A stretch of DNA of 64,000 bases from Rhizobium ecuadorense (GTDB lineage: Bacteria; Pseudomonadota; Alphaproteobacteria; Rhizobiales; Rhizobiaceae), in contig NZ_LFIO01001796.1 in NCBI RefSeq assembly GCF_001187535.1, positions 124,001 through 188,000 of the forward strand, in the 5' to 3' direction. Below the pieces are notes generated by a model. The model was not told the origin of the DNA. It did not search any database and worked only from the letters and a program-made list of their open reading frames with translations. Of the stretch, positions 43,325 through 52,226 are shown piece after piece. The translations under genes and the position numbers were made by a program. The number at the start of each line of letters is the position of its first letter. Position 1 is the first letter of the stretch.

Positions 43325-43347
43325 AGCATTGCCTCCTTGCGGGAGGT
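43302..43347 (-). promoter_or_regulatory. cspA leader hairpins
   Basis: On the minus strand CCTCC-cgcaa-GGAGG (within 43331-43347) hides the Shine-Dalgarno of the mini-ORF, and CTGCCCG-N9-CGGGCAG follows just before the cspA ribosome-binding site. Temperature-dependent melting is a plausible control, as in other csp leaders; not tested. Confidence 0.5.
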
Positions 43348-43764
43348 GTTGGCAGGCAATTCTTGAAATGTGAGAAAAAGGTCCCCTCTACCTCGGCCTG
43401 CTCCGGGCAGGACTTTCGCCCGCCATTTTTTGGAACCGGCTGACCGGGATAATTAGCGTTCCCGGCGCGCAAATACTTAAGGACTTCCCATGCTCGCAAA
43501 ATGCCCGAACGCGCTGAGAGTGCTGCGTTAAACGAATTTTGGCAAGTAAAAGTTTTTTGCCGTGTCGTTCGAGGCACACCCGCCCGGATATCCAATTTGC
43601 GCAAAAACGCAAAATTTCCTTCGCCGATAGGGAATGATTAACGTTTTATATCGTCTGCAATATAAATTTCGAGCAGATTTTCCCAAAAGTGCAACGTGCA
43701 CGCGTCTTTTCGGTTCCGACGAATTTTTTTAAAAGATGCCACTCACCCATATTTGGACGCGTGT
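43348..43764. other. Intergenic region upstream of cspA
   Basis: About 417 AT-rich bases downstream of the EamA gene and upstream of the cspA leader. It should contain the cspA promoter and long 5' leader, and a TATAAA-type sequence lies at about 43647-43652 on the minus strand. I see no ORF with a ribosome-binding site. Confidence 0.45.
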
Positions 43765-44655
43765 TCAGGCGGCTGGCAGGCGCCGGCGAGCGAATCCGGG
43801 TACGAGTTCGACTACAAGCATAGCGATAAACATGAGCGCGCAACCTGCATAACCGGTGGCCGGCATCGTCTCGCCGAGCAGCAGGGCTGCGAGCGAGGCG
43901 CCGAAAAGCGCTTCGGAGGAGAGAAAGATCGCGGCCTGCGAGGGTGTAGTATAACGCTGGGCGATCACCTGCAGCACGAAGGCCAGGCCCGAGGAGAAGA
44001 TGCCGACATAGAGGATCTCAGGTCCTGCGGCCCATATCGCCGATAGGGTGATCGGTTCAAAGGCTGCGGCCATCGCGAGCGCACAGACCGCGGTGACGGC
44101 GAATTGCGTGGCCGAGAGCGCGAGCGGCCTGCCGGTCGCAGAAACCGTCGTGCCGGCAAGGGTGATCTGGATTGCCCAGAAGACGGCGCAAGCGACGGTC
44201 AGGAGATCACCTGATGTGAGCGCCGAGAGATGACCGCCGGACAGGAGATAGATACCGGCGACGGCCATCAGCGCGCCCGGCCAGATGATCCAATGCGGGG
44301 CGCGGCGCAGGAAGAACACGGCAATCAGCGGCACGAAGACGACATAGAGGCCGGTGATGAAGCTGGAATTCGTCACAGTCGTCGTCTGCAGCCCGACCTG
44401 CTGCGTGACTGCGCCGCTGAAGAGGGCAAGGCCGGTGAGGACATAGAGTTTCGCATGGCGTGCGCTTGTCTTCGCCTTGGCTTTGCGCGCTTCAAAAACG
44501 ACGAAAGGCAAGACGGCCAGCGTGGCGACGGCAAAACGCAGGGCGATGAACCAGAAGGGTCCGACTGCCTTCATCGCCGTCGACTGGGCAACGAAGCCGC
44601 CGCCCCAGATGGCGGCTGCGAGCAATAGCAGGAGGTTCGCCTGAGCGCGCGTCAT
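43765..44655 (-). CDS. EamA/DMT-superfamily transporter
   Basis: Protein of 296 residues with ten hydrophobic segments in two homologous EamA halves (first half starting LLLLLAAAIWGGGFVAQSTAMK, second starting TVACAVFWAIQITLAG). DMT transporters export metabolites or amino acids across the inner membrane. The C-terminus is basic (FARRRLPAA). It is divergent from the DUF3052 gene with essentially no gap. Substrate unknown. Confidence 0.92.
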   Translation of the reverse strand: MTRAQANLLLLLAAAIWGGGFVAQSTAMKAVGPFWFIALRFAVATLAVLPFVVFEARKAKAKTSARHAKLYVLTGLALFSGAVTQQVGLQTTTVTNSSFITGLYVVFVPLIAVFFLRRAPHWIIWPGALMAVAGIYLLSGGHLSALTSGDLLTVACAVFWAIQITLAGTTVSATGRPLALSATQFAVTAVCALAMAAAFEPITLSAIWAAGPEILYVGIFSSGLAFVLQVIAQRYTTPSQAAIFLSSEALFGASLAALLLGETMPATGYAGCALMFIAMLVVELVPGFARRRLPAA

Positions 44656-44752
44656 GTCGGCCTCGATGGGAAAGGGTGCGCCCGAGCGGTTAGCAGTTGC
44701 GTTTCCTCAAGGCAAGGGTGAAGACTTCATGCCTATCGGCGGAGATGGCAGG

Positions 44753-45226
44753 ATGCGACACGAAGAAAGCCGGCCGGCCGGCGATACGGCAGCGACGTCC
44801 GGGACGGCAGGATATTCAGGCAGACCGCTCGCCAGCAAGCTCGGCCTTGGACGCGGGCAGGCGGCTGCTCTTCTCGGCGTTCCCGAAACGATGGGCGACA
44901 TTCATGGCTTCGAGGGTTTTGCCTCGCTCGCCCTTGCGCTTCCGGACACGGCTTGGCGGGCGTTTGACTATGTGCATCTGTTTGTGACCGAACGCGCGGC
45001 GCTGGAGGCTGCCGCGGTTAAACTCTTCGGGGTTCTCAAGCCGGACGGCATGCTCTGGATCTCCTGGCCGAAAAAAAGTTCGCGGGTGCCAACCGATGTC
45101 ACCGAGGACGTTTTGCGGGAGATCCTGCTTCCGACCGGTCTTGTCGACGTCAAGGTCTGCGCCGTCGACGGGATTTGGTCCGGGCTGAAATTCGTCATCC
45201 GCAAGGAGCTGCGCGGGGCTTTGTGA
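44753..45226 (+). CDS. DUF3052-family protein
   Basis: Protein of 157 residues from the start at 44753 (GGAG eight bases upstream); 44729 is an alternative. The DUF3052 pattern is clear: GYSGRPLASKLGLGRGQAAALLGVPE, DYVHLFVTERAALE, PDGMLWISWPKKSS and GLVDVKVCAVDGIWSGLKF. Family function is unknown; the fold resembles a SAM-binding-like Rossmann domain without the catalytic half. It is convergent with the PQQ dehydrogenase gene, four bases apart. Confidence 0.85.
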   Translation: MRHEESRPAGDTAATSGTAGYSGRPLASKLGLGRGQAAALLGVPETMGDIHGFEGFASLALALPDTAWRAFDYVHLFVTERAALEAAAVKLFGVLKPDGMLWISWPKKSSRVPTDVTEDVLREILLPTGLVDVKVCAVDGIWSGLKFVIRKELRGAL

Positions 45227-45230
45227 TCTT

Positions 45231-46373
45231 TCAGCCGTTATTGGCCTCAGCGCGCGAAACCCTGAGCAGCGCGCCGTTATCCTCATCCGTCACCATCAGC
45301 AGCGCCCCATCGGGCGCGACGATGACATCGCGGATGCGGCCGTATTCGCCCTCGAACAGGCGTTCCTCGGCGACGAAGACGCCGCTCTCGTCGCGCTGCA
45401 TGCGCGAGAGCAGCTGGAACTTCAGCGCCGCGACGAGGAAATTGCCGTCCCATTCCGGAAACATGGCGCCGCGATAGACGGTGAGCGCGCCGGGGGCGAT
45501 CGATGGATCCCAGTAATGCAGCGGCTGTTCCAGCCCCTTTTTGGCGGTGCCTTCGCCGATCTCGGCACCAGAATAATCGCGGCCGTAGGTGATGATCGGC
45601 CAGCCGTAATTCTTGCCCGCCTCGGGTTCATTGATCTCGTCGCCGCCGCGCGCGCCGTGTTCGACGGTATAGAGTTTGCCGTCCTTGGTGTCGAAGGTGA
45701 TGCCCTGCGGGTTGCGGTGGCCTTTCGACCAGATTTCCGGCAGCGCCTTGCCGCCGTCCTTGAACGGATTGTCGGCCGGAATGCTGCCGTCGGCATTGAC
45801 GTGGATGATCGAGCCGGCATCGTCCCGCCAGTCCTGCGAGCGGTCGCGGTCGCCACGGTCGCCGACGCTGATGAACAGCGAACCGTCGCGGGCAATGGCG
45901 ATGCGCGAGCCGTATTGGATATTGCCCGAGGTGAAGCGCCGCATGGTGAAAACGGGTGTGACGGCATCGAGTCGCCTCTCGTCAACGGACAGCGTGGCGC
46001 TGAAGGCCTCTGTGCCGGAGCCCTGTCCATTGGCGACAGCGGCGGTGAAATAGAGCTTTCTCGATGTCGCAAAGTCCGGAGCGAGCGCAGCGTCCATCAG
46101 GCCGCCCTGGCCGCGGGCGCTGACCTTGGGCACGCCGCCGATCGGGTCGGAGACCTTGCCGTCGCGGACGATGCGCACGCGGCCCGGCCGCTCGGTGACG
46201 AGGTATGCGCCGTCGGGCAACACCTCGACCGCCCAGGGATGGTCGAGCCCGTCGGCGAGCTTTTCGACACGGACCGTGGGGCCTTGTGTGTTGACCGTAT
46301 CGGCGGCATCAGCCGATATGGTGCCGAGCAAGACCAGCGCTGCGGCGAAATGGAAGGCGGACAGTCTCTTCAT
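45231..46373 (-). CDS. PQQ-dependent sugar dehydrogenase (Asd/YliI-type beta-propeller)
   Basis: Protein of 380 residues. A signal peptide (MKRLSAFHFAAALVLLGTISADA) precedes a soluble glucose dehydrogenase-type propeller: GLDHPWAVEVLPDGAYLVTER, then GGLMDAALAPDF, GSLFISVGDRGDRD, the WSKGHRNPQGI segment and a YGWP motif. Known members oxidise aldoses in the periplasm with PQQ. Whether this organism makes PQQ is not visible here. The start at 46373 has GGGGAAA upstream. Confidence 0.9.
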   Translation of the reverse strand: MKRLSAFHFAAALVLLGTISADAADTVNTQGPTVRVEKLADGLDHPWAVEVLPDGAYLVTERPGRVRIVRDGKVSDPIGGVPKVSARGQGGLMDAALAPDFATSRKLYFTAAVANGQGSGTEAFSATLSVDERRLDAVTPVFTMRRFTSGNIQYGSRIAIARDGSLFISVGDRGDRDRSQDWRDDAGSIIHVNADGSIPADNPFKDGGKALPEIWSKGHRNPQGITFDTKDGKLYTVEHGARGGDEINEPEAGKNYGWPIITYGRDYSGAEIGEGTAKKGLEQPLHYWDPSIAPGALTVYRGAMFPEWDGNFLVAALKFQLLSRMQRDESGVFVAEERLFEGEYGRIRDVIVAPDGALLMVTDEDNGALLRVSRAEANNG

Positions 46374-46434
46374 CTTGTTTCCCCGTCGTCTCTCCAGCGT
46401 CAAACCTGGAGCGGACAGGGGAGGGGTTCAACCC

Positions 46435-47208
46435 TCATTCGGCCTGCAATAACGGCTTTGTGTTTGCCGGTTGAACGGAACCTGTCGCTTGTCCATCGAC
46501 CAGTTCGGCTTCGAGGATGTAGCGCAGCGGCCCGCGTTCGGTCGTGTCGAAGGGCCAGCAGGTGGTCAGCACCAGGTGACGACCATCGGAGGCGGGATCG
46601 ATGCCGCTGGCATCCCAGGGAGCGATGCGGCCTTCGCCGGCCTTGAAGGTCAGCACCTTGCCGTCGCGGCGGGTGACTTCGATGCTGTCACCCGGCTTTA
46701 TGTATTGCAGCCAGCGAAAGTGGGTGTCGCGATGGGCGGCGATAACAGCGGTGCCTTCATCGCCTGGCTGCGGCGTGTTGGCGAGCCAGGCAGGACCAAA
46801 GGCAAGCGCTTCGCCGGAAGCGCCGGACAGCACGATCGCCTCTTTGCCCAGGCGCGGCGCACGCACTTTGGCCTCGGTGGTGAAATCCGCCCAAGGCCAG
46901 GGTTTTGTCTCCTGGCCCTTGAGTTCCGCGGCGAAGGCGCGTTTCAGCAGGATCTGAGAGAGCTCCGCCTTCGCCTTCAGCAGGAAGCCGTCGCCGATCA
47001 GCACCAAGCCGTAGAGCGCAAGGCCGGCAATGGCGACGGCGATCGCTTTTTCGATCGAGGAAAGGCGCCAGAGGAAGAAACCCTTCCTCTGGCGCGCCTT
47101 CGGCCGGTCGTGGGCCGTGGCAGCGGCCATGGCGAGCTCCAGATAGGTCGGAAGCGGCTCGAATTCGGCCGCTTCCTCGTCCCGGCTTGCTACGAGCCTA
47201 GAGGCCAT
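46435..47208 (-). CDS. Class GN-type sortase
   Basis: Protein of 257 residues with one N-terminal membrane segment (about 55-75) and a sortase domain. The catalytic triad is visible: His in AAHRDTHFRW, Cys in LVLTTCWPFD, and Arg in RGPLRYIL. Sortases of this kind in proteobacteria pair with a single substrate encoded next door. Its start overlaps the 3' end of that substrate gene by 11 bases. It is expected to act at the outer face of the inner membrane. Confidence 0.92.
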   Translation of the reverse strand: MASRLVASRDEEAAEFEPLPTYLELAMAAATAHDRPKARQRKGFFLWRLSSIEKAIAVAIAGLALYGLVLIGDGFLLKAKAELSQILLKRAFAAELKGQETKPWPWADFTTEAKVRAPRLGKEAIVLSGASGEALAFGPAWLANTPQPGDEGTAVIAAHRDTHFRWLQYIKPGDSIEVTRRDGKVLTFKAGEGRIAPWDASGIDPASDGRHLVLTTCWPFDTTERGPLRYILEAELVDGQATGSVQPANTKPLLQAE

Positions 47209-49582
47209 TTGGCTTGGCTCCGACTGCTATCATACGCTTGATGCGCCGGCGCCAGACGGCGAGCCCGCTTGCCGCCGTCAGTGCCAGGAGCAGCATGGTA
47301 AACCCGCGGATGATCTGCCCGTCGGCGCGCGTCGCCGTCTGCGGCAGGTTCACGGTCGAACCCTTCTGCGCGATCATCGTCGCGGCCTTGGCGGTCGGGG
47401 CTGCGGCCATCATATTTGCAATTTCAGGCGATGCCGCGAGTTCCGCTGTTCCCGCCGCGGCCTGCTGCGGTCCGGCATTTCCTGCAGGCGTAGCCGCGCC
47501 ATGACGTTCTCCGCCACCGGGAGGAACAGCGTTTTCGCCGAAGACCTTGTCGAAGTCCCAACCCTCAGGCAGGTTGAGCGGCAGTTTCGCCGAGCCGAGC
47601 GGCTCGCCGGCCGGCCGAGACGGGGTGACATCGACGGCGACCAGGCTGGTGAGGCGGGAGACGAGATGGTGGGCGAGTGCCACCGTCTCGATATCCTTGT
47701 CGAGCGCAGCCGGATCCTGACGCTCATAGGCGCGGGCTTCGAAATCGTCGATCTTGCGCCGCGCCCAGAGCTTGGAGATGCCGCTGCCGTCGGCGGCATT
47801 GGCGATATCCATTTCGACGCGCCAGGGCTGGTCGCCTGTCTTGCCGATGATCTCGAGCTTGCCGGCGGGCTTATTCCCAGGCAGCTCCGCTGTGAGAATG
47901 ACAGGTTCGCCGCTATAAAGGTCCGGCATCGGGTTCGGCGTGATGTCCTCGGCTGCGATGCCTTCGAAATGCGCTGATATATCGGTCATGGCGGGGTTCT
48001 GCAGCTTGGCGAAAAGCTCGCCCATGCGGCTTGCCACCTGATCGGCCGAACCGATCTGAGTGAAGGTCCCACGGCCGATTTCGGCGGCCTTGGTCATGAA
48101 ATAGGTGTTCGGCGCCGAGCCGATGCCGACGGTGAAGACACGGGCATCGCCGCGGTTTGCGGTAATTTCCTGGAAGAGCTGCTGTTCGTTGCCGATCGCG
48201 CCATCGGTCAGGAATACGACCTGCCGCAGTGCGCCGGCTGCGACCGGTCCCTGATTGCGCAGCGCATCCTCAAGAGCGGGCAGCATTTCCGTGCCGCCGT
48301 CGGCAGTCAGGCCCCTGACATAGGCGATCGCCTTTTCGCGATTATCCGGGGTGGCGGCGACGAGGCCCTTGAAATAGTCGGTCATCGTGTCGTCGAAACG
48401 GATGACGTTGAAGCGGTCGTCAGGGTTCAGCCTGGAGATGGCGAGCGCCAGGCTCTGCCTTGCCTGCTCGATCGACGGGCCGGACATGGAACCGGAATTG
48501 TCGATGACGAAGACCACTTCGCGTTTTGCCGGCGGCGTTGCCGCATCCGGCGCCGTGGGCGGGGTGACGAAGGCGAGCAGATAGGCCTTGCCATCCTTCA
48601 CCTCGCGGAAGAGGCCGGCACTCGGCAACTTGCCGGGAGCAGCCTTCCAGGTAAGCTCGAAATCCTTGTCGGCGGGAACGGCGTCCCCCTTCAGGCTGAT
48701 CGTTCTCGCCTGGTCGCTGTCCTGGCGGATATCGACCTCGTGAAAGGACGATTTGACGTCGCCGAGCGGGAAGCCGGCCTTGAGGTTGACGGTCAGCGAT
48801 ACCGGATTGATCCTGGCATTCTCGCGCGGATCGAGTACCGGGGCCTCGATCTTCTCACGATTTTCCACCGGATCGCGCGGCGTCGCGAAACCGGCGCCGT
48901 TGTTGAACTCGACGGTCTGAACGATCGGTGCCGGATTGTAGCGCGGCGCGACCACCATCGGGAAGCGCAACGAGAACTCGCCGCCCGACTGGTGGACCGT
49001 CTCCTGATATTCGATCTGAACGACGATCTCTTCGCCGGGGCCGATATTGGCAACCTGGTTGGTGAAGATGTTCGGCCGCTGCTGTTCGAGCAGCGCCGTC
49101 TTCTTCCCCTCGGCCTTGGCCTGCTCGTAGATCTCGCGGGCTTCCTGGCGCGGCTTGATCTGGCCTTCGATGAAGCGTTCGCCGATTTGCATCTTCAGCG
49201 CATCGACGGCGGAATTGTCCGGCAGCGGAAAGACGTAGGTGCCCTCGACCCAGCCCTTGCTCGGGTTCTGGAAACGCTGCGTCACCTTCACCCTGGCGAC
49301 CGGGCCGGAGACATCGATGGCGACATCGGTCTTCAGCCGCGGCGCCTCGACATAAAAGCCCGGCTCCGTCGACGGGAAGAGCAGCGAGCCGCTGTTGACG
49401 TCGTTCGGCCGGACGAAGGCCACGCGTTGGCCGGATATCTGCTGCGTCTCGGCGCGGGCAGCGGAGGCAAGCCCCAGCATCGCCGTGACACAGGCGACAA
49501 AGGCGGTGGCGGCGACAAGAAATGAAATGGAAATTCGGCGCGCGCGTATGCGCCCTATGGCATACTCATCTTCCAGAAACAT
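47198..49582 (-). CDS. Sortase substrate with VIT and VWA domains
   Basis: Protein of 794 residues from the start at 49582 (GAGGG eight bases before it). A signal segment is followed by a VIT domain (VKVTQRFQNPSKGWVEGTYVFPLP region), a VWA domain with the MIDAS motif DNSGSMSG, and a C-terminal sorting signal: LPQTA, a hydrophobic segment (TMLLLALTAASGLAVW) and RRRIKR. This is the layout of the proteobacterial class GN sortase target. It would be cut after the Thr of LPQT and attached to an unknown acceptor. Confidence 0.92.
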   Translation of the reverse strand: MFLEDEYAIGRIRARRISISFLVAATAFVACVTAMLGLASAARAETQQISGQRVAFVRPNDVNSGSLLFPSTEPGFYVEAPRLKTDVAIDVSGPVARVKVTQRFQNPSKGWVEGTYVFPLPDNSAVDALKMQIGERFIEGQIKPRQEAREIYEQAKAEGKKTALLEQQRPNIFTNQVANIGPGEEIVVQIEYQETVHQSGGEFSLRFPMVVAPRYNPAPIVQTVEFNNGAGFATPRDPVENREKIEAPVLDPRENARINPVSLTVNLKAGFPLGDVKSSFHEVDIRQDSDQARTISLKGDAVPADKDFELTWKAAPGKLPSAGLFREVKDGKAYLLAFVTPPTAPDAATPPAKREVVFVIDNSGSMSGPSIEQARQSLALAISRLNPDDRFNVIRFDDTMTDYFKGLVAATPDNREKAIAYVRGLTADGGTEMLPALEDALRNQGPVAAGALRQVVFLTDGAIGNEQQLFQEITANRGDARVFTVGIGSAPNTYFMTKAAEIGRGTFTQIGSADQVASRMGELFAKLQNPAMTDISAHFEGIAAEDITPNPMPDLYSGEPVILTAELPGNKPAGKLEIIGKTGDQPWRVEMDIANAADGSGISKLWARRKIDDFEARAYERQDPAALDKDIETVALAHHLVSRLTSLVAVDVTPSRPAGEPLGSAKLPLNLPEGWDFDKVFGENAVPPGGGERHGAATPAGNAGPQQAAAGTAELAASPEIANMMAAAPTAKAATMIAQKGSTVNLPQTATRADGQIIRGFTMLLLALTAASGLAVWRRRIKRMIAVGAKPNGL

Positions 49583-50092
49583 TGGCATACCCTCAATAAC
49601 CAATTTCGGATGTGAGAATGATGCGGCTTCGATCTCGGCGCGCTCGCGACCGAATTGCGGCGCGGCGTGGCATTTGTTGCGGCTTATTCGTGGCCATGAC
49701 GAAATCCGACGATCTGTCTGATTTCAAAAGACATAGGTGAGGAAAAATCGCGATCGTCGCACCCGCGAAAGTGCCGGATGCTGTCGAGACGTCACCGACC
49801 GTCCGCCGCAGTCGTTAGCGATAATCCTAATCTCTTTGACATGCCCGCAAATGACTTCGAGGAAACGGAGAATCCCGATGATCTCAGATCTGGCTGCAAG
49901 AGTTGCGCCGAGCACTTCAACTTCTGTCCGAAGCGCCGGCAAGCTGGGCGGCCGGTGCGGCAAAAGGATCAATAAGAATCATTGCCCCCATCACGCCTTT
50001 GCGCTTGAAATGCCGTCATACATTGGACATAGAGCTAACCGCAGAACTCCGGTCGCGGCTTTCTGCCCGTTTCAACCAATAGGACCGATATC
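49583..50092. other. Intergenic region between the sortase operon and aspartate aminotransferase
   Basis: A 510-base divergent region. It holds the promoters of both neighbours and one marginal small ORF (49841-49975). I see no strong palindrome, repeat or RNA gene. Confidence 0.45.
49841..49975 (+). CDS. Possible small Cys-rich protein
   Basis: A 44-residue frame starting MPANDFEETENPDDL, with a Cys cluster GCKSCAEHFNFCPKRR (C-x2-C-x6-C) that could bind a metal. It continues open upstream to 49778. There is no convincing ribosome-binding site at either start, and codon use is only moderately typical. It may be a real small protein, a relic, or chance. Confidence 0.3.
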   Translation: MPANDFEETENPDDLRSGCKSCAEHFNFCPKRRQAGRPVRQKDQ

Positions 50093-51295
50093 ATGGCCTT
50101 CCTTGCCGATGCTCTTTCCCGTGTGAAGCCTTCAGCCACCATCGCCGTTTCCCAGAAAGCGCGCGAGCTGAAAGCAAAAGGACGTGACGTCATCGGCCTC
50201 GGTGCAGGTGAACCGGATTTCGATACGCCCGAGAATATCAAGACGGCCGCCATTGACGCGATCAACCGCGGCGAGACGAAGTACACGCCCGTCTCCGGCA
50301 TTCCCGAATTGCGCAAGGCGATCGCCGCCAAGTTCAAGCGCGAGAACGGCCTGGAATATTCCTGGGAGCAGACGATCGTCGGCACCGGCGGCAAGCAGAT
50401 CCTGTTCAACGCCTTCATGGCGACGCTGAACCCCGGCGACGAAGTCGTCGTCCCGGCACCCTATTGGGTGTCCTATCCTGAGATGGTGGCGCTGTGCGGC
50501 GGCACGCCGGTTTTCGTTTCGGCCAGCCAGGAGCATAATTTCAAGCTCCAGGCCGCCGATCTCGAAAAGGCGATCACGCCGAAGACCAAGTGGTTTATCT
50601 TCAACTCGCCGTCCAACCCGACGGGTGCTGCCTATACGCATGATGAGCTGAAGGCGCTGACGGATGTGCTGATGAAGCACCCGCATGTCTGGGTGCTGAC
50701 CGACGACATGTACGAACACCTGACCTACGGTGACTTCAAGTTCGTCACGCCCGTCGAAGTCGAGCCGAAGCTCTACGACCGTACGCTGACGATGAACGGC
50801 GTCTCCAAGGCCTATGCGATGACCGGCTGGCGTATCGGCTATGCGGCAGGCCCGATCCAGCTCATCAAGGCGATGGACATGATCCAGGGTCAGCAGACCT
50901 CGGGCGCGACCTCGATCGCCCAGTGGGCGGCCGTCGAAGCGCTGAACGGCACGCAGGATTTCATCCCCGAGAACAAGAAGATCTTCGAAGGCCGCCGCGA
51001 TCTCGTCGTTTCCATGCTGAACCAGGCCAAGGGTATCGTCTGCCCGGTGCCGGAAGGCGCCTTCTACGTCTATCCCTCCTGCAAGGGCTTGATTGGCAAA
51101 ACCGCCCCCTCGGGCAAGGTTATCGAGACGGACGAGGATTTCGTTTCCGAACTGCTGGAATCGGAAGGGGTTGCTGTCGTTCATGGCTCGGCCTTCGGCC
51201 TCGGCCCGAACTTCCGCATTTCCTACGCAACCTCGGAAGACCTTCTCGAAGAAGCCTGCCGCCGCATCCAGCGCTTCTGCGCCGCCTGCAAGTAA
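50093..51295 (+). CDS. aatA: Aspartate aminotransferase (class I, subgroup Ib)
   Basis: Protein of 400 residues, matching the rhizobial aspartate aminotransferase. The PLP-binding Lys is in NGVSKAYAMTGWRIGYA near residue 239, the Asn and Asp contacts are in SPSNPTG and LTDDMYEHL, and the substrate-binding Arg is in NFRISYA near the C-terminus. It interconverts aspartate and oxaloacetate, linking the TCA cycle with nitrogen metabolism. Confidence 0.96.
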   Translation: MAFLADALSRVKPSATIAVSQKARELKAKGRDVIGLGAGEPDFDTPENIKTAAIDAINRGETKYTPVSGIPELRKAIAAKFKRENGLEYSWEQTIVGTGGKQILFNAFMATLNPGDEVVVPAPYWVSYPEMVALCGGTPVFVSASQEHNFKLQAADLEKAITPKTKWFIFNSPSNPTGAAYTHDELKALTDVLMKHPHVWVLTDDMYEHLTYGDFKFVTPVEVEPKLYDRTLTMNGVSKAYAMTGWRIGYAAGPIQLIKAMDMIQGQQTSGATSIAQWAAVEALNGTQDFIPENKKIFEGRRDLVVSMLNQAKGIVCPVPEGAFYVYPSCKGLIGKTAPSGKVIETDEDFVSELLESEGVAVVHGSAFGLGPNFRISYATSEDLLEEACRRIQRFCAACK

Positions 51296-51375
51296 GCGGA
51301 CTGCGCTAGTATCGATCGAAGGCCTGCCGGCGACGGCGGGCCTTGTTCTTGCGGCGACGTTGATGATGTGGCTGC

Positions 51376-51387
51376 ATGTAGCTACAT
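51376..51387. promoter_or_regulatory. Palindromic operator of the Phd/PIN module
   Basis: ATGTAGCTACAT is a perfect 12-base palindrome seven bases before the antitoxin ATG. Sites of the TGTAGCTACA form are typical for Phd-like antitoxins and are well placed for autoregulation. Confidence 0.6.
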
Positions 51388-51394
51388 TTGTGGC

Positions 51395-51655
51395 ATGAAG
51401 ACCGTTTCGATCCGCGATGCGAAGAACCGCCTGACCGAGCTTGCCCGCGAGGTCGAGGAAGGCGAGACTATTGTCGTGACGCGCAACGGCCGGCCGGTGT
51501 TCGATCTCGTGCCGCATCAGAAGCGCGGCGGCTTGGACCTGGAAGCCGGTCAGGCTTATCTTTGTGCGCGGGGCATCACCAATCCTGTACCGTTCATCGC
51601 CGATGATTTTGATGATCCGCTGCCCGAGGATTTTCTCCTGCAGCCTTTGCCGTAG
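51395..51655 (+). CDS. Phd/YefM-family antitoxin
   Basis: Protein of 86 residues with the Phd N-terminus (MKTVSIRDAKNRLTELAREVEEGETIVVTRNGRPVF, quoted here in parts by position 1-36) and an acidic C-terminal tail ending FDDPLPEDFLLQPLP that would bind the toxin. The start at 51395 is preferred over an upstream start at 51368. A palindromic operator lies immediately upstream, and the PIN toxin gene starts two bases after its stop. Confidence 0.9.
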   Translation: MKTVSIRDAKNRLTELAREVEEGETIVVTRNGRPVFDLVPHQKRGGLDLEAGQAYLCARGITNPVPFIADDFDDPLPEDFLLQPLP

Positions 51656-51657
51656 CG

Positions 51658-52044
51658 ATGAGGCTTCTTCTTGATACCCACATCGTTCTTGCCATCCTCC
51701 GGAAAGACGCTGGCCGACGATTTCCTGAGATCGTCTCACTGCTTGGCGATAGCAAAACTGTAGGCTTCGTCAGTGTAGCAAGCCTTTGGGAAACGGCGAT
51801 CAAGGCTCGTCTGGGAAAGCTGGATCCTGGCATGCCGCTTGAAGACATTGCCGGGTCTCTCGAGGAAATAGGGCTGATACTGCTGCGGATCGACATCCCG
51901 CACGTCATCACCGCCGCCGACCCGGAGCCGGAGATGCGCGATCCTTTCGACCGACTGCTGCTGGCGCAATGCAAGGTCGAGGGCCTGCAGCTTGCGACGG
52001 TTGATCGGCTGCTCGTTGGTCATCCGCTGGCGCTGCGACTTTAG
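51658..52044 (+). CDS. vapC: PIN-domain toxin, VapC type
   Basis: Protein of 128 residues. The acidic catalytic residues of a PIN ribonuclease are visible: LLLDTHIVL near residue 6, WETAIK near 44, and DPFDRLLLAQC and LATVDRL toward the C-terminus. Known VapC toxins cleave tRNA or rRNA. The antitoxin here is Phd-like rather than AbrB-like, a common pairing. It is translationally close to the antitoxin (two bases). Confidence 0.92.
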   Translation: MRLLLDTHIVLAILRKDAGRRFPEIVSLLGDSKTVGFVSVASLWETAIKARLGKLDPGMPLEDIAGSLEEIGLILLRIDIPHVITAADPEPEMRDPFDRLLLAQCKVEGLQLATVDRLLVGHPLALRL

Positions 52045-52226
52045 GCTCACATCCTGATTCAAGGCCTTAGGGCGTTGAATCCATTTTTCTTCGCAAGTCG
52101 TTGAATTCAGATTCAAAACGTGACGAGGAGCGACAGTTCATCCGGTGATCTGCGGTTGCGGGCGGCCGCCAAACCCACTAGATATCCGGCATCAAATTTA
52201 AGTTGCCGCTTCGGGGGGCCGGGATT

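Noticed and set aside
50132..51739. A 535-codon frame antisense to aspartate aminotransferase and the Phd gene
   Set aside because: It spans two real genes on the other strand and shows no family signature.
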